DNA of 57,936 nt from contig JBHHYU010000011.1 of NCBI GenBank assembly GCA_046757725.1, forward strand, positions 1 to 57,936, read 5' to 3'. This DNA is from JBHHYU01 sp046757725. GTDB lineage: Bacteria; Desulfobacterota; Binatia; UBA9968. Below are positions 52,684-57,936 of this stretch, piece after piece. The translations under genes and the position numbers were made by a program. A model generated the notes under the pieces. It was not told the DNA's origin, made no database searches, and was given only the letters and a program-made list of their open reading frames with translations. Each line of letters starts with the position of its first letter. The first letter of the stretch is position 1.

Positions 52684-54524
52684 CGTCCGTCCAACTTAAA
52701 AAGTCTTTGCGCGTCCTCTTCGGCCTATGGCTTGGGATCTCCTTTCCGACTTTCCTGCACTCCCAGGAAGCACCGTTAACTCGGCAAGAAGAAGAAACGG
52801 TACAGCTGAAATTGCGAAAGACGGTGAAGACGCGCCAGTACCAGGGAAGGGCCGTAGAGGGGGAAGAAAGAATCATTAGTCCGGGTGAATCTTTGTGGCG
52901 GATACTTATTCAGGAAAAGGGGCTATCTGCTAAACGCTTCGACCGGTATCTTGTTGTTGTCCGATCCCTGAATCCTCATCTTCGTAACCCGGATGTGCTC
53001 CAGGTAGGAGATACTATTTTTATTCCACTCGGACCGGACGAGATCCTTGGGATACAGGTTTCCGCAAAGGAGGGAACGAAGCTATACAGGGTTAAGCAGG
53101 GAGATAATCTTTATACCATCTTACAGCGGGAGTTTGAGATTCGGAAAAAAAGAGTGATGGAAAGCGCTTACAATCGAGTAAAAGTGCTCAATCCACGCAA
53201 GCAAAATTGGAATCTCCTTTTTGTCGGGGAACCCATCGTACTTCCCGGACAACTTCAGGCGCTGAGGGCGGTTGCCACCCACCCACAGGTAGAGGTTCCA
53301 AAAGTGTCTTCCGGAAAACAGCAAGCGGAGGCTCCGCAGTTGACTACCGAACCGAGACAAGTAGAGACCCCGCAGGATAACTCGGGAGAACGCGAGGTGA
53401 TAACTCCTCAGGTGGTTGCCGAGAAGCCTGCCTCGCAGATCGGTGGTTTGGATTATGGACTGAGGCTCCCAGCGCACGGGAATCTCGCTCTTTTGGAACA
53501 GGTTATGAAAGCTCTGAGAATCGAGATCCATCATGGAGGGGAGGAGGTGTTTTCTTATCGGGGGGGGACCGTTCATATTGATCTTGACTCCTATCCGGTC
53601 ATGCAGAATCCCGACATGAAGCGAAGGTTAATCCTCGACCTCGAAGGTCGGATACCCCGCTCTCTTCAGGCGAAGCTGAACGCGGATGGTTCCGCTGTCC
53701 CGATTGTCTCAATGAAAACAGGTGACTCCTTTCATGCAGCTGTAAACCGTCTCCTGCCCAGGTTGGGCTTTCAATCTCTGCCGTCTGAACAGCCCGTTGT
53801 CATCCAGGATAAGGGAGTGGGGCTCCAGGTGAAAGGGGAGTGGATGGTAATCCCTCCGGAGCAAAGCAGCGGCAGACATGAGATCATCGTGATCAATTTG
53901 ACGGACATTCCTGAAAAAACTCCCGATTATCTCAGGGACTATCTCTCTTTAAAGGGGATGAAACTGAATGAAGTTCTTCTTCCAGCTGCTTCTCGCTCGC
54001 CGCCTTCTCGGTCACGAGCTCGAGAGGAGAGGCAAGGTCAGTTCGAGGTCTGGCCCCACGACAAAAAGGCTTTGGTAGATGCCTTTCTTCAAGCCTACCA
54101 GATATCTTTCTCGAAGGATCACCCGATCTCCGTTTTTCTGCAGGAGGGGATACGGCTCGATACCAAGTTGGATAGATTCTTTGAATTTGAGGGTAAAAGC
54201 ATCGGCCTCCTTTTTCACCCCTTTGGAGACGAAGCCAAGGCTATGATCCAAAAGAAGGAGGGTGTAAGGGCAATAGACCTAGATCTTCAGTCTCTCTCAT
54301 CTCGTGAACTAATTTTGCGTCTTTCAGGGACTATTGGAGAGAGCGCGTTTTATCAAGAAAACCACTTCCCTGCGACCGATGGTGGTACGAATAACAAGCT
54401 GGTCCTTTCGGTTCCCGGCTTTTTACTACGCGGTGGGTCGTTGTTTCTTACCGACCGTGAGATTCCTAAGGATCTGCGACGGTTCTTTGCCGAAAAAGGG
54501 GTTCAAGTCGGCTATTTTCAATAG
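52668..54524 (+). CDS. Secreted LysM domain protein
   Basis: 618 residues. A short basic N-terminus and the hydrophobic run LRVLFGLWLGISFPTFL form a signal peptide. Two LysM-like repeats follow: IISPGESLWRILIQEKGLS with VGDTIFIPLG (about residues 65-125) and YRVKQGDNLYTILQREFEI with VGEPIVLPG (about 140-200). A proline- and glutamate-rich linker (about 205-260) leads to a long C-terminal domain of unknown type. LysM binds peptidoglycan, so the protein probably acts at the cell wall or outer envelope. It overlaps cysS by 16 nt, implying translational coupling. Confidence 0.83.
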   Translation: MEGEITSVQLKKSLRVLFGLWLGISFPTFLHSQEAPLTRQEEETVQLKLRKTVKTRQYQGRAVEGEERIISPGESLWRILIQEKGLSAKRFDRYLVVVRSLNPHLRNPDVLQVGDTIFIPLGPDEILGIQVSAKEGTKLYRVKQGDNLYTILQREFEIRKKRVMESAYNRVKVLNPRKQNWNLLFVGEPIVLPGQLQALRAVATHPQVEVPKVSSGKQQAEAPQLTTEPRQVETPQDNSGEREVITPQVVAEKPASQIGGLDYGLRLPAHGNLALLEQVMKALRIEIHHGGEEVFSYRGGTVHIDLDSYPVMQNPDMKRRLILDLEGRIPRSLQAKLNADGSAVPIVSMKTGDSFHAAVNRLLPRLGFQSLPSEQPVVIQDKGVGLQVKGEWMVIPPEQSSGRHEIIVINLTDIPEKTPDYLRDYLSLKGMKLNEVLLPAASRSPPSRSRAREERQGQFEVWPHDKKALVDAFLQAYQISFSKDHPISVFLQEGIRLDTKLDRFFEFEGKSIGLLFHPFGDEAKAMIQKKEGVRAIDLDLQSLSSRELILRLSGTIGESAFYQENHFPATDGGTNNKLVLSVPGFLLRGGSLFLTDREIPKDLRRFFAEKGVQVGYFQ

Positions 54525-54562
54525 GTGACGGCCTCTGTCATATGGCCTATTAAAATGAATGC

Positions 54563-54639
54563 GCGCCCGTAGCTCAGCTGGATAGAGCGGCAGACTTCGA
54601 ATCTGTAGGTCGGGGGTTCAAGTCCCTCCGGGCGCGCCA
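54563..54639 (+). tRNA. tRNA-Arg (anticodon TCG)
   Basis: 77 nt with encoded CCA. The acceptor stem GCGCCCG pairs with CGGGCGC, the D arm is AGCTCAGCTGGATAGAGC, the anticodon stem GCAGA/TCTGT holds the loop CTTCGAA with anticodon TCG, and the T arm loop is TTCAAGT. It reads CGA codons. The integrase gene begins its 3' side 15 nt away and points at the tRNA, so the 3' end of this tRNA is the likely integration site. Confidence 0.95.
54613..54639 (+). other. Probable attachment site (attL) in the tRNA 3' end
   Basis: The T-arm and acceptor half of tRNA-Arg is the standard core for tyrosine recombinases of this kind, and the integrase stop codon is 15 nt beyond it. The matching right-hand copy is not in the window, so the element extends past 57936. 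Confidence 0.5.
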
Positions 54640-54653
54640 GATATTTCAATGGC

Positions 54654-55934
54654 TTACGCATCGTCTGCCCTTCTATCAAGCCGACTTGTGACCATTTTGT
54701 GACCACTTTTTTCGCTGTCCGCCACTTTTGCGGCGACAACTTCGTCGCTTTCGTTGTTTCTAGCCTCCTCAGCGCGTGGAAACACGTCATCTAACCGATC
54801 CACTGCCTGTCTGTTGCCCCCTGGGACGAGATGTCCGTAGGTGTCCACCGCAATCTGGATGGAATGGTGGCCGAGCTGGTCCCTGACGTAGGCCAGGCTC
54901 TCGCCTTGTTGGATTAACAGGCTGGCGTAGCTATGGCGCAGGTCATGGAAGCGGACCCGGCGAAGCTCGGCCGCATCCAGGCAGGGATAGAAGACGCGCT
55001 TTCGCACGTTGTTGGGATCAAGCTGTGTGCCCGGCACTAACTTCTTCTTGATGATTCGCTCTGGTGTGACAAAAACCCAATCCTCCATGACATTGGCGAG
55101 CACCTCCTCGGGCTTTCTACGCGCTTCCGGGGGCTTTTCCATCTCACGCTTGAGGGCTTCAGCCTTTCTCTTGCCCAGAAGCTCGTCAAGAGTGTTGGTT
55201 AGCTGCAGGGACATGTCCACCCTCCGTGCCTTGCCACTCTTTGGAGTGGTGGCATGCCCCCTAGAAACATTGCGTCTGACCTCAATAAACCTACCGTGGA
55301 AATCTATGTCCCCCCACTTGAGCCCGATGAGCTCTCCCTCTCTCATTCCGGTCCTCGCCGCGCAGAGTAGGAGAGGGTAGTGGTGCGGCATCTTTTCGGC
55401 CGCGCTCTTGAGCAGGTTGGAAAGCTCCTCTCTGCTCAGGGCGTCGATCTTCTTATCCTCGCCCCTGCTCCTGTTGAACCTTCCCACCCGTGCGGCCGGG
55501 TTGAAAAAAGCCACGCCGTCATCAATGGCATGGTTGTACATCTCCCGCATGGGAACGGTGATGTTGCGAACGGTAGAGCGCGCCAGGCCGGCCCGGACCT
55601 TCTCAGCGATCAAATTCTTTACGGCGTCCCGGGTTACCCTGGCAAGAGGGACGGCACCCAGGGACGGATAGAGATGGTTTTTTAAGGCGGCCTCGTACTC
55701 CCTGTATGTAGATTCTTTCAGGTGAGTCTCGGCGTAGGTCTTGAGCCATTCCTCGGCGTGCTCTTTGAAGGTCTGCTTGCTGTCCTCAACGATCAGACCG
55801 CCGCGCCTCAGGATCTCTCCGAGCTTTTTGTTCGCCGCCTTTCTGTTCCCTTTAATAACCTCGCGGCGCCTTCTGCCCAGCGCGTCCCGGTAATCCACAA
55901 CCCACTTGCCCCTACGCTTCTTAATGCAAGCCAT
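54654..55934 (-). CDS. Tyrosine recombinase/phage-type integrase
   Basis: 426 residues. The N-terminal Arm-type domain has DYRDALGRRRREVIKGN; the SAM-like core-binding domain covers about residues 60-150; the catalytic domain has RTGMREGELIGLKWGDI (first Arg), HDLRHSYASLLIQQ (His-x-x-Arg), LGHHSIQIAVDTYGHL (His and the Tyr nucleophile). An excellent AAGGAGGTGA site lies 8 nt before the ATG. It integrates the element into the tRNA-Arg gene to its left. Confidence 0.93.
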   Translation of the reverse strand: MACIKKRRGKWVVDYRDALGRRRREVIKGNRKAANKKLGEILRRGGLIVEDSKQTFKEHAEEWLKTYAETHLKESTYREYEAALKNHLYPSLGAVPLARVTRDAVKNLIAEKVRAGLARSTVRNITVPMREMYNHAIDDGVAFFNPAARVGRFNRSRGEDKKIDALSREELSNLLKSAAEKMPHHYPLLLCAARTGMREGELIGLKWGDIDFHGRFIEVRRNVSRGHATTPKSGKARRVDMSLQLTNTLDELLGKRKAEALKREMEKPPEARRKPEEVLANVMEDWVFVTPERIIKKKLVPGTQLDPNNVRKRVFYPCLDAAELRRVRFHDLRHSYASLLIQQGESLAYVRDQLGHHSIQIAVDTYGHLVPGGNRQAVDRLDDVFPRAEEARNNESDEVVAAKVADSEKSGHKMVTSRLDRRADDA

Positions 55935-56063
55935 GCGCGAGTCACCTCCTTTCCTTTTAAACTTCCTGGTTTTTTCACTTTACTAACCTCCTTTCTTTTT
56001 TCGTTTTGTCGATACCGCCTGACTTGATGCAGTTTTAACTCCATGTCAAGTAGAAAGACTGCT

Positions 56064-56369
56064 CTATTCGGCAATGTCTTTCTGGCTAGCGAGCACTTCG
56101 TCCAAGTCAAAGCGGATATCGCGGCCTATTCTGCGCGTAGGAATCTTGCCTAGGCGCGATTGCTCGTATACCCAGGAGATGGGGACCTTGAGATGTTTAG
56201 AAAGCTCCTCGGGAGTCAAAAGCTCCTTCTTTTCCCGCCCGTCCCGGAGCACAATCCGGATCTCTTCCCTCACGGCCTGCCGCATCGCCTGGAGAAGGGC
56301 ATCGCCGAGAACGGTAGAGCCGCTACCCGATTCGCCCGTTACGTTTGTCCTATCCTTTCTGGCGTTCAT
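56064..56369 (-). CDS. Excisionase-type helix-turn-helix protein
   Basis: 101 residues. The C-terminal half, LLTPEELSKHLKVPISWVYE and GKIPTRRIGRDIRFDLDEVL, is the HTH_17/MerR-like DNA-binding domain of Xis and RdgC-linked excision factors. The N-terminal 45 residues are basic and Ser-rich. Placed upstream of the integrase on the same strand, it probably directs excision or controls integrase expression. Confidence 0.83.
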   Translation of the reverse strand: MNARKDRTNVTGESGSGSTVLGDALLQAMRQAVREEIRIVLRDGREKKELLTPEELSKHLKVPISWVYEQSRLGKIPTRRIGRDIRFDLDEVLASQKDIAE

Positions 56370-56375
56370 TGGTTC

Positions 56376-56699
56376 CTATTTTTTCGGTCCCGTCCCCGCG
56401 GGCTTTCTAAGCCTTGCCGTGTTTTCCCAGAGCTTGTTCAGGCGCGCTTCGAGCTCTCTGTTTTGATTGCTGACACGTTCGATATCGCCTTTTTGCTTAT
56501 CAATCATACGGCCAGCGGCCGCGAGGCGATGTTCGGCGCTTTCGCGGCGCTCGCGCTCTGATTGGGCTTTCTCCCTTTCTTCATCCAACTGCTTTTTCAG
56601 CTGGTCGTTCTTCTTCTGAGCTTGCTCAAGCAGATAGGCGAGGAAGAGCAAGGCACCGACACCAGAGAGAAGGACTAAAAATCGGAGAACTTCTATCAT
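56376..56699 (-). CDS. Small membrane-anchored coiled-coil protein
   Basis: 107 residues. One N-terminal transmembrane helix (VLRFLVLLSGVGALLFLAYL, residues 4-23) is followed by a long charged helix rich in Glu, Lys, Arg and Gln with heptad spacing (about 28-90), a coiled coil. No family recognised. It lies 6 nt upstream of the excisionase-like gene and overlaps the next gene upstream by one base. Possibly a structural or entry-exclusion type protein of the element. Confidence 0.7.
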   Translation of the reverse strand: MIEVLRFLVLLSGVGALLFLAYLLEQAQKKNDQLKKQLDEEREKAQSERERRESAEHRLAAAGRMIDKQKGDIERVSNQNRELEARLNKLWENTARLRKPAGTGPKK

Positions 56700-57568
56700 T
56701 ATTCCGAGAGAAAACTAGTAATCGCCTGCCGCCACGAGGCCTTAAATCTCGAATTATAGTTGCCCGTGTTAATTCTGATGTAAGGCAAATCGCCGAGGTC
56801 CTGGAGAGTCAAATGCTCTATCTCGTCAAGGGCCCAGAATGAGCACGCTTTCGGAAACCACTCCGGAACCTCGATCACCTTGTCCCTTCCCAGCCGGACT
56901 TCTTTACCGGCCAGCTTGGCCAGCGCATACTGCAGGCTCCGTACGACAGATCGATTTCCACCCACGATCAGGCAGTTGGAATAGTGTTTCCCTGAGGAAT
57001 CATAGATCCGGGCCAAATCGCTCTGCTGCCTTGCCCGGTCTTTCCAGCTGAGCTCGACTTCCACCGCCACCACTGCCACATCACCCCAGTACTCATGCTC
57101 GTCCGGCAACGAAACCGACGCCAGGGCATCGGGGATCTTACTTATTCCAGCCTTGGAAAAAGCCCGCTGGACGAACCGGTTCGGAACCCACGTGACTTGG
57201 GGAAAGCGGGATAGAGCGTGCCTTACGCGCAGGATCGCCAGGTAGTGATTGACCGTAATCGGGGTGACGTTGCCCCTTACCGGCGTGAGCCCCTCCAAGG
57301 GTACGGCAACGTGTTGGGAGAGGAATACCGCACCCTGGCGGGTGATCGCGTAGAGCTTTTTTCCAGGTGGAAGGGCGGGCGAGGTGAAGCTTGTGAGAAA
57401 TCCCCTTTCGACCATCGACCTTAGGTGCCTGTGGTGGACGTTGTGCTCGGGTGACGCCTCATCAGGAAACGCGTGCTTGAACGCGTCGTCGGCGGTGAAG
57501 TAACGCTCTTCGAACCCAAGCTCCAGGATCTTCAACACCCGGTAGAGGCCGATTTTTCTGTTGGTCAC
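56699..57568 (-). CDS. Replication-relaxation family protein
   Basis: 289 residues. An N-terminal winged helix (LGFEERYFTADDAFKHAFP, HHRHLRSMVERGFLTSF, LYAITRQGAVFLSQH) is followed by an alpha/beta region with VAVEVELSWKDRARQQSDLA, a nuclease-like EVELK-type strand seen in replication-relaxation proteins of mobile elements. It probably acts in element replication or transfer. It overlaps the coiled-coil gene by one base; these genes form one operon. Confidence 0.75.
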   Translation of the reverse strand: MTNRKIGLYRVLKILELGFEERYFTADDAFKHAFPDEASPEHNVHHRHLRSMVERGFLTSFTSPALPPGKKLYAITRQGAVFLSQHVAVPLEGLTPVRGNVTPITVNHYLAILRVRHALSRFPQVTWVPNRFVQRAFSKAGISKIPDALASVSLPDEHEYWGDVAVVAVEVELSWKDRARQQSDLARIYDSSGKHYSNCLIVGGNRSVVRSLQYALAKLAGKEVRLGRDKVIEVPEWFPKACSFWALDEIEHLTLQDLGDLPYIRINTGNYNSRFKASWRQAITSFLSE

Positions 57569-57936
57569 TTTGCACCTCTCATTCGCCGAATCCTTCGCCC
57601 TCGACGGTGTGCGAGCGCATGGTACGGAAAGGGTGGCGGGTTATGCGTTGTAAGTTGTTTTACCGTTTGCATTTTCAAAATCCTGCGAGTTGAAGCGGAT
57701 CGACGTCCACTTGCTGACTACTACGGATCTTGGGCTGAGGTTATTTCCATCGTATCCATGAAGTAACTTAGGCCAGAAGTCACAGGGCTTCGGTACCAGT
57801 GCCGCCATAGGTGTCCTGGATGGGGTCGGGAACTTGGGTCCTGCATATTTAGCCCCCCCTCCATACATCGCGCGCAGACGTACACCAGGTTTGGGTCTAA
57901 AGCCCTGCTTGCCAGGACGGGGCGTCCATTTAGGAG
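57569..57936. other. Upstream region of the element operon, no gene recognised
   Basis: 368 nt to the window edge. Open frames on both strands are short and show no family. It should contain the promoter of the operon; no clear one was seen. Confidence 0.4.

Noticed and set aside
54518..54790. Minus-strand ORF with the string ARPEGLEPPTYRFEVC across the tRNA
   Set aside because: A well-known artefact: the translated antisense of a tRNA gene. It overlaps tRNA-Arg and the integrase end.
55808..56110. A second strong ribosome site (AAAGGAGG at 55994-55987) before a GTG at 55978, giving a short frame overlapping the integrase start
   Set aside because: The site is convincing, but the frame is the out-of-register shadow of the integrase. 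A leader peptide is possible but unsupported.
1..57936. CRISPR arrays and IS elements
   Set aside because: No regularly spaced repeats and no transposase gene were seen apart from the tyrosine recombinase.

Overview
This is a bacterial chromosome segment with dense coding on both strands and mid-range GC. The gene mix resembles uncultured, metabolically versatile lineages of the Desulfobacterota/Binatota/Tectomicrobia/Rokubacteria kind: amidohydrolase-2 proteins, an LLM flavin oxidoreductase, a Bug-type receptor, a UbiD decarboxylase, two xanthine-dehydrogenase-type molybdoenzymes, a tungsten AOR and tandem MoeA. The lineage is an inference; no marker gene settles it.

The main result is that four genes carry an in-frame TGA exactly where their family has a redox-active cysteine, and all four read on to a full-length family member. 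They are a DsbA/FrnE-like thioredoxin-fold protein (Sec15, 2531-3124), an exported DUF411 protein (Sec44, 3219-3704, minus), a peroxiredoxin (Sec47, 26268-26735) and a sulfide:quinone-reductase-like flavoprotein (Sec332, 41622-42779). Each TGA is followed by a hairpin whose G-containing apical loop starts 17-27 nt downstream, as in bacterial SECIS elements. Close to the peroxiredoxin, at 28390-32835, lie a LysR regulator and a PhnCDE-like ABC transporter whose binding protein resembles the putative selenate-binding family. The window therefore looks like a selenium uptake and use neighbourhood. The Sec machinery itself (selA, selB, selC, selD) is not here.

Layout. 1-786 is a partial LLM oxidoreductase. 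1296-3124 is a promoter-led operon of a cysteine hydrolase, 3-hydroxyanthranilate dioxygenase and the FrnE-like selenoprotein. 3219-3704 is the DUF411 selenoprotein. 4001-8631 holds a cytosolic binding-protein-like gene, a small monooxygenase, two amidohydrolases and an SDR. 8855-13744 is a molybdenum cofactor operon (MocA-like, a binding-protein-like enzyme, MoeA, MoeA-PBP fusion). 14270-16691 holds an MFS and a Bug receptor. 16778-20463 has a LigA-like remnant, a hydrolase homologue lacking its cysteine, and an AOR with its four-cluster ferredoxin. 20925-25598 holds zwf, thiI, a cupin, an SDR and a HAD. 25658-28295 holds a Nudix protein, the Sec peroxiredoxin, a Rieske protein and YgfZ. 28390-32835 is the LysR and transporter. 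32860-34632 is an esterase fused to a CxxCH region. 34828-38572 is the first XDH-type operon. 38962-42779 is an operon ending in the Sec flavoprotein. 43175-44251 is a DUF2333 protein. 44415-51160 has an ornithine-cyclodeaminase homologue, the second XDH-type operon and UbiD. 51253-54524 is cysS and a LysM protein. 54563-54639 is tRNA-Arg(TCG), used as the insertion site of an integrative element that runs off the right edge.

How it fits together (inference): the Mo cofactor genes supply the two XDH-type enzymes and a related cofactor serves the AOR. The dioxygenase, UbiD, XDH and amidohydrolase genes point to aromatic or heterocyclic compound turnover. The Sec proteins and the transporter point to selenium-dependent thiol, peroxide and sulfur redox chemistry.
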